Below, one piece after another: positions 7,604 through 16,256 of a stretch of 64,000 bases of DNA. The first letter of the stretch is position 1. Each line of letters opens with the position of its first letter. The notes under the pieces were generated by a model. It had not been told where the DNA came from. It was given only the letters and a program-made list of their open reading frames with translations, and searched no databases. The translations under genes were made by a program, and so were the position numbers. This DNA comes from an uncultured Bacteroides sp. (GTDB lineage: Bacteria > Bacteroidota > Bacteroidia > Bacteroidales > Bacteroidaceae): positions 992,001 through 1,056,000 of the forward strand of contig NZ_OY762899.1 of assembly GCF_963666545.1 (NCBI RefSeq), written 5' to 3'.

Positions 7604-9454
7604 TTATTCCACTGTTACGCTCTTTGCCAAATTACGAGGTTGATCCACATCCAGCCCTTTTATTACCGCGACGTGGTAAGCCAGTAGCTGCAAAGGAATC
7701 ACCGTAAGCAATGGTGACAGACAAGCTAGCGTGGGCGGAATCTCAATGACATTATCAACAAGATCTTTCACACCCTCATCCCCTTCGGTTACGATGGCCA
7801 GAATACGTCCTTTACGTGCTTTCACTTCCTGAATGTTGCTAAGCATTTTCTCATATAGCTGATGATGTGTAGCAATTACTACTACCGGCATCTCCGCATC
7901 CACCAAAGCAATGGGACCGTGCTTCATCTCCGCAGCCGGATACCCTTCGGCATGGATGTAACTGATCTCTTTCAGTTTCAATGCCCCCTCCAGTGCCACG
8001 GGAAAGTTATATCCACGCCCCAGGTACAAGAAGTTGCGAGCATAAGTAAAGCTCTTTGCCAGATCGGCCACTTTCTCGTTGCATGCCAGAGAACGCTCTA
8101 TCTTATCAGGAATGGCAGCCAATTCGGTCACTATCTCTTCATACTCCACTTCAGAAATGGTGCCTCTCTCTTTACCTAAGCACAAAGCCAGCATGATAAG
8201 AACCGTGAGCTGTCCTGTGAATGCTTTGGTAGATGCGACACCAATCTCAGGCCCCACGTGAATATAAGTTCCTGCATCTGTGGTTCGGGCAATGGACGAC
8301 CCTACTGCATTGACAATACCAAATATAAACGCCCCTTTTTCTTTTGCCAAACTGATGGCAGCCAGTGTATCCGCCGTTTCGCCCGACTGAGAAATGGCAA
8401 TCACCACATCCTCCTTATTGATGACCGGATTACGGTAGCGGAACTCCGAGGCATACTCCACCTCCACCGGCACCTTTACGAATGTCTCAATCAACTGTTT
8501 GCCAATGAGACCTGCATGCCAAGAAGTACCACAAGAAACAATAATAATGCGCTTGGCGTTCAGCAGCCGTTCGCTATGATTACATACTGCCGAGAGCACG
8601 ACCCTTTTCTCTTTCTCGAGTAGGCGTCCGCGCATACAATCTTTCATGGCCTGTGCCTGCTCATAAATCTCCTTCAGCATAAAGTGCGGGTACCCCCCTT
8701 TTTCCAACAGTCCGATATTCATTTCTATGCTCTGAACATCCAGATCTATCGCCTCATTCTTCAGGTTGCAAATCTGCATCTCCTCTCCACGCTTCAGCAC
8801 GGCAATCTCCTCATCGTTGAGATACACCACATTCTGCGTGTACTCCACCAATGGCGTAGCATCCGAAGCGATAAAAAATTCCCGATTCCCTTCACCCAAT
8901 CCAATCACCAGCGGACTGCTTTTGCGAGCCGCGATCACCTGTTCGGGAGCCTCTTTGTCAACAAGCACAATGGCATACGCCCCAATCACCTGGTTAAGCG
9001 CCAAGCGAACAGCAGTAACGGTATCTACGCCGTGTGTTTCCTTCACATATTCAATGAACTGCACCAACACCTCCGTGTCCGTTTCACTTTTGAACACAAA
9101 GCCCAACTTCGAAAGTCGTTCCTTGATGAGCGAGTAATTCTCGATGATGCCGTTGTGCACCAGTGCCAGTTTCCCTGACTGTGACACATGCGGATGCGCA
9201 TTGGTGGAAGACGGTATCCCGTGGGTAGCCCAGCGCGTATGCGCTATACCGATTGTCCCGCCCAAGTCCCTGTTGGCTACGTTGGCCTCCAAGTTCGCCA
9301 CTTTGCCCTCTTCCTTATACACGTTCAGCATAGCATTTGTCGAAACAAGTGCTACTCCTGTACTATCGTACCCCCTGTATTCTAATCTCTTTAATCCTTT
9401 AATCAAGACAGGAAAAGCCTGTCGTGTTCCAATATATCCTACAATTCCACACAT
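7604..9454 (-). CDS. glmS: Glutamine--fructose-6-phosphate aminotransferase
   Basis: Makes glucosamine-6-phosphate from fructose-6-phosphate and glutamine, the entry to UDP-GlcNAc. The 616-aa product has the full domain set. It opens with MCGIVGYIG, where Cys2 becomes the N-terminal nucleophile. The glutaminase domain runs to about residue 220 (RWATHG, HNGIIENY). Two SIS sugar-isomerase domains follow (SCGTSWHAG, SQSGETADT; GRGYNFPVALEGALKLKE). The C-terminus is the conserved LAKSVTVE. Its place between ugd and fcl suggests the operon boosts amino-sugar supply for QuiNAc/FucNAc synthesis. It may be a second glmS beside a housekeeping copy, which this window cannot show. Confidence 0.96.
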   Translation of the reverse strand: MCGIVGYIGTRQAFPVLIKGLKRLEYRGYDSTGVALVSTNAMLNVYKEEGKVANLEANVANRDLGGTIGIAHTRWATHGIPSSTNAHPHVSQSGKLALVHNGIIENYSLIKERLSKLGFVFKSETDTEVLVQFIEYVKETHGVDTVTAVRLALNQVIGAYAIVLVDKEAPEQVIAARKSSPLVIGLGEGNREFFIASDATPLVEYTQNVVYLNDEEIAVLKRGEEMQICNLKNEAIDLDVQSIEMNIGLLEKGGYPHFMLKEIYEQAQAMKDCMRGRLLEKEKRVVLSAVCNHSERLLNAKRIIIVSCGTSWHAGLIGKQLIETFVKVPVEVEYASEFRYRNPVINKEDVVIAISQSGETADTLAAISLAKEKGAFIFGIVNAVGSSIARTTDAGTYIHVGPEIGVASTKAFTGQLTVLIMLALCLGKERGTISEVEYEEIVTELAAIPDKIERSLACNEKVADLAKSFTYARNFLYLGRGYNFPVALEGALKLKEISYIHAEGYPAAEMKHGPIALVDAEMPVVVIATHHQLYEKMLSNIQEVKARKGRILAIVTEGDEGVKDLVDNVIEIPPTLACLSPLLTVIPLQLLAYHVAVIKGLDVDQPRNLAKSVTVE

Positions 9455-9472
9455 CGACTTTATATTGTTATG

Positions 9473-10552
9473 TTATCTAGAAAAGTTTAAATACCATTCG
9501 TACATTTTATCTATACCTTCTTCAATATCAATTTGGTGGTGCCAGCCTAAATGATGTAATTTGGAAGGATCTGTAAGTTTACGCATCGTACCATCCGGCT
9601 TACCGCTGTCGAAGGTTAGTTTGCCCCCATAACCAACCGTTTTTACAATCAGTTCAGCTAATCCATGAATAGAAATCTCTTTACCCGTGCCGATATTAAT
9701 GTGGCAGTTGCGGATCTCTTTATCGCTTGCAGAGAACGTGTCTTTAAAGTCAACGTGCTCCATTACAAAGACACTGGCATCGGCCATTTCTTCGCTCCAA
9801 AGGAATTCCCGCAGTGGTTTTCCTGTTCCCCATAACTCCACCTGGTTCTTAGTGATACCATATTTCTTTAAAATAGCGAGTATTTCATCAGATTTGTTTT
9901 CACCTGACACACCTTCTACCGGTCGTGTATTCAAATCTTTGCATATCGCCTCCCAATTGCCTTCGTTCAAGCATTTACCCAAATGAATCTTACGAATCAT
10001 GGCAGGTAATACATGACTGCGTTCCAAGTCAAAATTGTCATTGGGACCGTAGAGGTTGGTGGGCATTACTGCAATGTAGTTGGTTCCATATTGCAGGTTA
10101 AAGCTTTCACACATCTTTAACCCCGCTATCTTGGCGATGGCATACGGTTCATTGGTATATTCCAACGGCCCTGTTAATAATTCCGTCTCTTTAATAGGTT
10201 GTGTGGCGTCACGAGGATAAATACAAGTACTACCCAAGAAAAGCAGTTTCTTTATGTTGTGACGGAAGCACTCTCCTATTACATTTTGTTGTATCTGGAG
10301 ATTCTTATAGATAAAATCAGCACGATACGTATTATTAGCCATAATCCCTCCTACGTGAGCAGCAGCCAGAATAACATATTCCGGTTGTTCGGCATCAAAG
10401 AATTCTCCAACAGCCACACCATCCATTAAATCGAGCTCGTGGTGGCTTTTACCAACTAAATTCGTATAGCCCTTCTGAAGCAAATTGTTCCAAATAGCAG
10501 AGCCCACTAAACCGTGGTGCCCTGCTACATATATCTTTGCGTTTTTATCCAT
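9473..10552 (-). CDS. fcl: GDP-L-fucose synthase (copy 2)
   Basis: A complete 359-aa epimerase/reductase that finishes GDP-L-fucose synthesis. It has the Rossmann motif [25 protein letters not shown], the catalytic serine region [10 protein letters not shown] and YAIAK (YxxxK), then [20 protein letters not shown]. The start is 2 bp after the gmd stop. It is nearly the same protein as the partial copy at 1-564, so the locus holds two gmd-fcl units about 9 kb apart in the same orientation. Confidence 0.96.
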   Translation of the reverse strand: MDKNAKIYVAGHHGLVGSAIWNNLLQKGYTNLVGKSHHELDLMDGVAVGEFFDAEQPEYVILAAAHVGGIMANNTYRADFIYKNLQIQQNVIGECFRHNIKKLLFLGSTCIYPRDATQPIKETELLTGPLEYTNEPYAIAKIAGLKMCESFNLQYGTNYIAVMPTNLYGPNDNFDLERSHVLPAMIRKIHLGKCLNEGNWEAICKDLNTRPVEGVSGENKSDEILAILKKYGITKNQVELWGTGKPLREFLWSEEMADASVFVMEHVDFKDTFSASDKEIRNCHINIGTGKEISIHGLAELIVKTVGYGGKLTFDSGKPDGTMRKLTDPSKLHHLGWHHQIDIEEGIDKMYEWYLNFSR

Positions 10553-10554
10553 TG

Positions 10555-11637
10555 TTATTTCTCCAATTCCATACGAGCATGCAGCTTCTTCACAAACTTC
10601 ATGTCATGTTGAACCATAATTTGTACCAGTTCCGGGAAAGAAGTCTTGGTAGGATTCCATCCCAATAAAGTGCGCGCCTTCGTAGGATCACCCAAAAGTT
10701 GTTCTACTTCAGCAGGACGGAAATATCTAGCATCTACCTCTACCAATATTTTACCGGTAGATATATCTATACCTTTTTCATTTACTCCTTCTCCATCCCA
10801 ACGAAGCTCGATTCCTGCCTCTTTGAAAGCCAGTGTAGCAAACTCACGTACTTTGTGGTATTCACCCGTGGCAATCACAAAATCTTCAGGAATATCGTGT
10901 TGAAGAATGAGCCACATACATTCTACGTAGTCCTTTGCATAGCCCCAGTCACGTAATGAATCTAGATTACCCAGATACAATTTATCTTGCAATCCTTGCG
11001 CAATACGAGCTACAGCCAAGGTTATTTTACGCGTTACAAAAGTTTCTCCCCGACGTTCACTTTCATGATTAAACAAAATACCATTCACCGCATACATGCC
11101 GTAACTTTCGCGATAGTTTTTGGTAATCCAGAATCCGTATAATTTAGCTACTCCATACGGAGAGCGAGGATAGAAAGGCGTTGTTTCCTTTTGAGGAATT
11201 TCCTGTACCAATCCGTAAAGTTCCGAAGTAGAAGCCTGATAAATCTTCGTCTTCTTTTCCAACCCTAAGATACGAACCGCTTCGAGCATGCGCAGTGTAC
11301 CCACTGCGTCTGCTTCAGCTGTATATTCGGGTACATCAAAAGAAACCTTCACGTGACTCTGAGCAGCTAAGTTGTAAATTTCATCCGGATTCACTTCTTG
11401 AATGATCCGAATCAATGAGCTAGAATCTGTCATATCTCCGTAGTGAAGATTCACCAAACGGCTTTGTTTCATATCGCGCACCCACTCATCAAGATACAAG
11501 TGCTCTATACGTGCTGTATTGAAAGACGAAGAACGCCTGATTATCCCATGAACTTCATACCCTTTTTCTATCAAAAACTCGGCTAAAAATGAGCCGTCTT
11601 GTCCGGTTATACCGGTGATCAATGCTACTTTTTTCAT
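10555..11637 (-). CDS. gmd: GDP-mannose 4,6-dehydratase (copy 2)
   Basis: A 360-aa GDP-mannose dehydratase, paralogue of 569-1651, with [26 protein letters not shown] and YGVAK all conserved. It is the first gene after a break in the operon: 190 bp separate it from the dehydratase gene at 11828. That gap contains an IS66-type end with a promoter (11717-11747) pointing toward this gene. It may therefore start its own transcription unit (gmd-fcl-glmS-ugd and onward) as well as receive read-through. Confidence 0.95.
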   Translation of the reverse strand: MKKVALITGITGQDGSFLAEFLIEKGYEVHGIIRRSSSFNTARIEHLYLDEWVRDMKQSRLVNLHYGDMTDSSSLIRIIQEVNPDEIYNLAAQSHVKVSFDVPEYTAEADAVGTLRMLEAVRILGLEKKTKIYQASTSELYGLVQEIPQKETTPFYPRSPYGVAKLYGFWITKNYRESYGMYAVNGILFNHESERRGETFVTRKITLAVARIAQGLQDKLYLGNLDSLRDWGYAKDYVECMWLILQHDIPEDFVIATGEYHKVREFATLAFKEAGIELRWDGEGVNEKGIDISTGKILVEVDARYFRPAEVEQLLGDPTKARTLLGWNPTKTSFPELVQIMVQHDMKFVKKLHARMELEK

Positions 11638-11685
11638 TCAATAGTAGTTATAATATAGATTATTGTATAAGATTTTTCGATGTGA

Positions 11686-11769
11686 TAGGCATAAAAATTG
11701 GTTTATTAGTATGCCACAAAAATAGAAATTCAGGAAATACATGGCAAGAGCCATACAATGAGTGCTTAC
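11686..11769 (-). mobile_element. Solo IS66-family end remnant
   Basis: The 67 bp at 11686-11752 match 20753-20819, the tnpA-proximal end of the older IS66, with 4 mismatches and no gap. The match includes the tnpA ATG (minus, 11690-11692). Beyond it the minus strand starts GTAAGCACTCATTGTATGGC at 11769, which fits an IS66 terminal repeat (GTAA...). The remaining reading frame after the ATG is only MPITSKNLIQ and a stop. The body of the element is gone. With the old IS66 left end at 16177, it brackets the initiation module at 11770-16176. Confidence 0.75.
11717..11747 (-). promoter_or_regulatory. Candidate Bacteroides-type promoter inside an IS66 end, facing gmd
   Basis: On the minus strand TTG (11747-11745), a 20-nt spacer and TATTTTTG (11724-11717) match the Bacteroides -33/-7 consensus (TTTG or TTG, 19-21 nt, TAnnTTTG). 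The TTG lies 22 nt inside the element end, exactly as in the two other IS66 ends in this window (19685 from 19707; 20814 from 20836). In an intact element it would drive tnpA. Here the next full gene is gmd at 11637. Confidence 0.6.
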
Positions 11770-11827
11770 TATTAAAATTTCCGAAACGATAAACGAGAAA
11801 AAGAAGAATTAAACAACTTTTTAATGT

Positions 11828-13783
11828 TCAATGGGCTGAGTTTATTCTTAATAAAATGTTAGCCTGCAGTTGGGGATTTGAGGTCTTATCCAGCACCTCA
11901 TACTTAGAGCTCTTGCTCTTGTACTCCGGCACAATTTCTTTCATTATCTTCACGATAGCCATATCGTCAAACGACCGGGATGCTTCCAGCAAACGTGTTT
12001 CGTTTTGGCATGCGGTCTCGTAATCGTATTCACGAACGTTTGCAATCATAATCTTAGGATGGTGTGTAAACCTCGTCTGCTCTTCATCGTTCAGCATCTC
12101 CTCGAAGAGTTTCTCACCATCACGAAGTCCGGTGAACTTGATGCCAATATTATTGGCTCCGGAAAGGTTGATCATGCGTTTAGCAAGATCAACAATCTTT
12201 ACCGGATCACCCATGTCAAAAACAAAGATTTCGCCACCCTGACCCATTGTCCCTGCCTCCAGCACGAGCTTACAGGCCTCAGAAATCAACATAAAGAAGC
12301 GAATAATGTCAGGATGAGTAACGGTAAGCGGACCGCCCCTCTTAATCTGCTCACGAAACAGAGGAATTACCGAGCCGTTGCTTCCCAACACGTTACCGAA
12401 ACGAGTTGTCACAAACTGAGTAACCCCCTTCACCTTACCCTCAACAATAGCCCTATTGAGTGACTGACAGTAAATCTCGCAGATACGCTTTGAGCAACCC
12501 ATAACGTTGGTTGGGTTAACCGCCTTATCGGTGGAGATCATCACGAACTTCCGGGTGCCATACTTCACTGCAAGGTCTGCAATTACACGTGTGCCATAGA
12601 TATTGTTCTGAACAGCAATACCAGGGTTGTGCTCCATCATTGGCACATGCTTGTAGGCAGCAGCATGAAACACGTAATCCGGCTCATACTCAGCAAATAT
12701 CTTATCCATGTGTTTCTTATTTGCAATGCTGGAAACAATAGTTTTGCACTTTATGTCACCAAACTCACGAGCCATCATGAGACGCACTGTGTGCATGGGA
12801 GTCTCTGCCTGATCAATGAGAATCATCTTCGCGGGCTTGTATACCGCCACCTGACGAACCATCTCACTGCCAATGGAACCTGCAGCACCCGTAATAAGAA
12901 TATTCTTACCGGTGAGCAATGCTCCAATGGCATCCATATTCACCTCAATCTTATCCCGAGGCAAGAGATCTTCAATGTCCACCTCCTTGAGGCTCCGGGT
13001 AGTCAAAGGAGTCTTCCCATCCCATTCCTCCGCTGCTGAGGGCATCATGATCTTGATACCGGCAGCAAGGAATTCATCAATCATGGCTGCATTCTTGCGG
13101 AACATCTCACTTTTTGGCGGAGAAACGAGGAGCACATTAACGCCCATCTGCTTCATATCTTCAGCGATACCCTTACCATTCAATAATACCTTCTTACCCA
13201 GCAAATAAGTGTTCTTCATTTCCTTACTATCTGAGATAAAAACCACAAGACGGAATTCCTTTACCTTCACATTTATGATGCTAGAAGCTAGGCTAATGCC
13301 GCCAGCCTTGGTTCCGTAGATCGCAACAGGTGTTGCATCCTTTGCACAGAAACCATCGAACATACACTTCACAGCTACACGTTCCAGCCACATCAGGAGT
13401 GTAGAAATGGAGAATATTACACAAATACCCAAAAGATCCGGCATATTGATTTCCCTTACAGATGCCAGTGCAAAAAAGGCTATGTATGTAAGTACTGATC
13501 CTGCAAGTGTGGCGGCAGCTACATGCTGCAGGTCAATAAACGATGAATAACGGATAATGCCGGCGTAGGTATGAAATAGTCGGAATGACACAGCATAAAG
13601 TACGATGCTTATTAGTATACCGTATGTCATTGGCCAGAATAACTGAGCAAATTCTAAACCTCCAACTTCAAGATACTTTGCAATGTATCCGGAGAACATT
13701 ACGATAAGGCAATCTAAAGTAAGTACCCCCCAATAAGGAAGTGCTTTCTTAGAGAAATACCAATTGGTGATTTTGGGAATCAT
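11828..13783 (-). CDS. Membrane-bound UDP-HexNAc 4,6-dehydratase (WbpM/CapD-like)
   Basis: A 651-aa protein with about four N-terminal membrane segments (roughly 15-35, 50-70, 85-110, 115-135), a first Rossmann-like region, and a C-terminal dehydratase domain with TGAAGSIGSE (298-307). The catalytic site is MGCSK (428-432), i.e. MxxxK instead of YxxxK, as in the WbpM/FlaA1/PglF group. It makes UDP-4-keto-6-deoxy-GlcNAc. The WecA/WbpL-like transferase and the reductase at 15289 in the same operon imply UDP-QuiNAc or UDP-D-FucNAc as product. A paralogue lies at 31896. Confidence 0.9.
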   Translation of the reverse strand: MIPKITNWYFSKKALPYWGVLTLDCLIVMFSGYIAKYLEVGGLEFAQLFWPMTYGILISIVLYAVSFRLFHTYAGIIRYSSFIDLQHVAAATLAGSVLTYIAFFALASVREINMPDLLGICVIFSISTLLMWLERVAVKCMFDGFCAKDATPVAIYGTKAGGISLASSIINVKVKEFRLVVFISDSKEMKNTYLLGKKVLLNGKGIAEDMKQMGVNVLLVSPPKSEMFRKNAAMIDEFLAAGIKIMMPSAAEEWDGKTPLTTRSLKEVDIEDLLPRDKIEVNMDAIGALLTGKNILITGAAGSIGSEMVRQVAVYKPAKMILIDQAETPMHTVRLMMAREFGDIKCKTIVSSIANKKHMDKIFAEYEPDYVFHAAAYKHVPMMEHNPGIAVQNNIYGTRVIADLAVKYGTRKFVMISTDKAVNPTNVMGCSKRICEIYCQSLNRAIVEGKVKGVTQFVTTRFGNVLGSNGSVIPLFREQIKRGGPLTVTHPDIIRFFMLISEACKLVLEAGTMGQGGEIFVFDMGDPVKIVDLAKRMINLSGANNIGIKFTGLRDGEKLFEEMLNDEEQTRFTHHPKIMIANVREYDYETACQNETRLLEASRSFDDMAIVKIMKEIVPEYKSKSSKYEVLDKTSNPQLQANILLRINSAH

Positions 13784-13839
13784 TATTTATAGACTTAAAT
13801 AGTTAATTTCAATATCCACAGACCTTTTTATGTTTACAC

Positions 13840-14262
13840 TTATTTGTAAGCACCATCCTTCGCCTCAAAGATAACGGAAGGTTCCAGTACTTCAATTGTG
13901 TGCCATGCACCCTTAGGTATCTGACAGCCATACTTGCCTTCTGCAGGGCATAAGAGGATGCGTTCTACTTCCTTGAATGTAGTCTTCTTTGCTATATCCT
14001 GAGTCAAGGAATTACTGTCTGTTACATACTCTGCAGATTCTTCGTATATTATCTCATACAGTTTACCACAAAGACAGATAACAGATTCACTCGTCTCTTC
14101 GTGACGGTGGATAGGCACTTCTGTTCCCGGGAGTAATACGTTCAACATTCTCTGTGACGTATCTGCATCCGAAGTGCGCATATCCATATTTATTCTCTTA
14201 CGAGGATTCTCAACGGCCTTCTCAAAAAGAGAGTCAAGTAGTTCTTTGTCAAATTGTATCAT
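13840..14262 (-). CDS. wbuC: WbuC-family cupin metalloprotein
   Basis: A 140-aa small cupin. PIHRHEETSESVICLCGKLYE carries the histidine/glutamate metal-site motif, and KGAWHTIEVLEP supplies a second cupin histidine. WbuC-type proteins are found in O-antigen and capsule clusters near FucNAc/QuiNAc genes; their exact reaction is not established. It lies 5 bp downstream of the phosphoglycosyl transferase gene, so they are co-transcribed. Confidence 0.82.
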   Translation of the reverse strand: MIQFDKELLDSLFEKAVENPRKRINMDMRTSDADTSQRMLNVLLPGTEVPIHRHEETSESVICLCGKLYEIIYEESAEYVTDSNSLTQDIAKKTTFKEVERILLCPAEGKYGCQIPKGAWHTIEVLEPSVIFEAKDGAYK

Positions 14263-14267
14263 AGTCG

Positions 14268-15287
14268 TTACTTTTCAAGTGAAGCTAAATATTCTTCGTG
14301 CAGATGATAGTACTTCTTTTTGAACAGTACATAAGCTACTGCAAGAATCACAAACATTACAATCATGTAAATCCAGTGCGCCAACATAGTATTAGGCACA
14401 AGGAAAACGAACGCCAGCGAAACAGCTAACTGCATAGTCATATACAAGCTCGTCACCTTCACATGACCAATTTCCAGTTCGTTCGCCATCAGTTGATATG
14501 CGTGCTTACGGTGAGCTTCACCCAGTTTCTCGTGCAGCAGGATGCGGTGGCAGATTGTTAAACACCCATCCACACCATACACCAGCAGGAACAGCAAGTA
14601 AGTTACATCCCCTGTCTGCATCACCAACTTACCGATGGCAAACAGCAGGATGAAAGCGATACCAATGCTACCCACATCACCCGCAAAGCACTTTGCTTTA
14701 CCCTTAGGACGGAAGTTGAACAGGCAAAACACAAGTACCCCCAAGATTACTACACCCAGAAAATGGTTGTCAATGAAAGGAGTTCCAAGGGTGTTGTTCA
14801 GGATAAACAAAGGCACCAATACTGCAAGGCTGTAACCCGCAGTGATGCCATTAATACCATCCATGAAATTGATTACATTGGTTGCACCCACGCATACAAT
14901 CATTGCAATGATCACGATCCACCACATGTTCCAATGTAGGATACCAAGGCTCCAGAACATCAAAGCCATTGCTGTGAACTGAGCTACCAACCTGACACTA
15001 TCCCGAAGCGACACGATGTCATCAACAAAACTCACACCCGCAATCAGGAACGATCCAATCAGGAATGGCAGATATTCAATCACCAAACCCCAATCGCCAT
15101 AAGCACCCTGAAGTCCAACCCAAGCAAGAGTTGAAAAAGCGAATATGATTCCACCACCTCTCAAAACAATATTAGAGTGACTTGACCTTTGGTTCGGCTT
15201 ATCGATGATATTGCACTTATCCGCAATTTTGAAGTACACTAGTTCCGCCACAAGCAGCAGAACGAAAATTATAGCGTAAGTAACCAT
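14268..15287 (-). CDS. Undecaprenyl-phosphate HexNAc-1-phosphate transferase (WecA/WbpL-like)
   Basis: A 339-aa polytopic membrane enzyme of the MraY/WecA family that starts repeat-unit assembly by moving a sugar-1-phosphate onto undecaprenyl phosphate. Visible motifs are KPNQRSSH with GGGIIF near the N-terminus, the acidic pair in FVDDIVSLRDSVRL, NFMDGINGI, FAGDVGSIGIAF and AHRKHAYQLM. About ten hydrophobic segments span the protein. The neighbouring dehydratase and reductase suggest the first sugar is QuiNAc or D-FucNAc, as in WbpL systems (inference). It ends 5 bp before wbuC and starts 1 bp after the reductase stop. Confidence 0.9.
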   Translation of the reverse strand: MVTYAIIFVLLLVAELVYFKIADKCNIIDKPNQRSSHSNIVLRGGGIIFAFSTLAWVGLQGAYGDWGLVIEYLPFLIGSFLIAGVSFVDDIVSLRDSVRLVAQFTAMALMFWSLGILHWNMWWIVIIAMIVCVGATNVINFMDGINGITAGYSLAVLVPLFILNNTLGTPFIDNHFLGVVILGVLVFCLFNFRPKGKAKCFAGDVGSIGIAFILLFAIGKLVMQTGDVTYLLFLLVYGVDGCLTICHRILLHEKLGEAHRKHAYQLMANELEIGHVKVTSLYMTMQLAVSLAFVFLVPNTMLAHWIYMIVMFVILAVAYVLFKKKYYHLHEEYLASLEK

Positions 15288-15288
15288 C

Positions 15289-16155
15289 TTATTTTAAACT
15301 ATCTGCGACTCGTTTCAAACTCTCCTCAAAACCAACCACCTGATACTCAAAATCCATTTTGCTCATCTGAGGGTCATAATAGTAAGACGCAAACACCTTG
15401 TTCAGTGGCTGCAGGAACTTGCTGCCGAGAGTTACAAAAGGATTTAGCACACTCCAGATGCCAATCTTATGACCACCTGCCTTAGCGAAAAAGCGGATAA
15501 TCTCCACAGTATCGCTCAACTCCTTATTCTGAGGATAGAACGTACCTGAAAGTTCACGCTTAATAGCTTGCTTCACAAACTCTGCAAGGTTGTCAATGTA
15601 CAACATACTTCTCTGATTGTGATAAGCAGGAAATATAGGTGTATTCACCCCCAGCTTCGCAAGACGAGGGAAGTTACCCTTCGAATTAGGACCATAAATC
15701 ATAGGAGGACGCAGAATGCATACCTTGAACGTAGGACACTCCAGTTCGTGAAGACCATTCTCAGCCTGCAGCTTGCTGTCGCCATAGAAACCGTTAGGAT
15801 TAGGTTTAGTCTCCGGAGTAATCACCTCCTTGGTAAGACTCTGACTCTCATGAAACACAATCATCGAGCTCATAAAGATGAACTGCTTCACACCCGCCTC
15901 TTTGGCTGCTTTCGCCACCTCGATAGTCAGGTCACGGTTAACCTTATAATAAAGAGGTTCCATCTTCGGATCAGCATTCACATGCGCAATTCCTGCCACA
16001 TGATACACTACATCGTACTTCGGTAAGTCAGCCTTCTTCCAATTATATTCAAAGGTATCTACCGCATCAATCTCAAAATCGGTAGATGTTTTCAGGATAT
16101 AAGCTTTTACGCTTTCGCCAACATAGCTGCCAGCACCAGTAATAAGCACTTTCAT
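15289..16155 (-). CDS. NAD-dependent epimerase/reductase, probably UDP-4-keto-6-deoxy-HexNAc 4-reductase
   Basis: A 288-aa SDR protein. It has an N-terminal ITGAGSYVGESVKAY glycine motif, YHVAGIAHV, MSSMIVF and the YGDSK (YxxxK) catalytic pair, then LRPPMIYGPNSKGNF. Proteins of this size next to a WbpM-like dehydratase and a WecA-like transferase (WbpV/WbpK in Pseudomonas, WreQ in Rhizobium) reduce UDP-4-keto-6-deoxy-GlcNAc to UDP-QuiNAc or UDP-D-FucNAc. Which epimer forms cannot be told. The gene begins 22 bp from the left end of the old IS66, so any promoter upstream was replaced or lies in IS DNA. Confidence 0.8.
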   Translation of the reverse strand: MKVLITGAGSYVGESVKAYILKTSTDFEIDAVDTFEYNWKKADLPKYDVVYHVAGIAHVNADPKMEPLYYKVNRDLTIEVAKAAKEAGVKQFIFMSSMIVFHESQSLTKEVITPETKPNPNGFYGDSKLQAENGLHELECPTFKVCILRPPMIYGPNSKGNFPRLAKLGVNTPIFPAYHNQRSMLYIDNLAEFVKQAIKRELSGTFYPQNKELSDTVEIIRFFAKAGGHKIGIWSVLNPFVTLGSKFLQPLNKVFASYYYDPQMSKMDFEYQVVGFEESLKRVADSLK

Positions 16156-16205
16156 TTATTTTATTCTTGTATTTACGTAAACGTTTAATATCCGGCATAT
16201 CCCCA

Positions 16206-16231
16206 TTCAAAAGCCGCAAACGGCTTTTGAA
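16206..16231. terminator. Hairpin downstream of old tnpC
   Basis: TTCAAAAGCCG (16206-16216) and CGGCTTTTGAA (16221-16231) form a perfect 11-bp stem with a CAAA loop. It lies just inside the left end of the old IS66, after the tnpC stop (16257) on the minus strand. There is no strong T-run, so it may be a weak terminator or a barrier to read-through. It stands between the IS and the start of the reductase gene. Confidence 0.5.
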
Positions 16232-16256
16232 GTTAATAGCTCTTAATTTATTGTTG

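Noticed and set aside
9455-9472. glmS ribozyme or leader riboswitch upstream of glmS
   Set aside because: Only 18 bp separate glmS from fcl, leaving no room, and glmS ribozymes are known from Firmicutes-type leaders.
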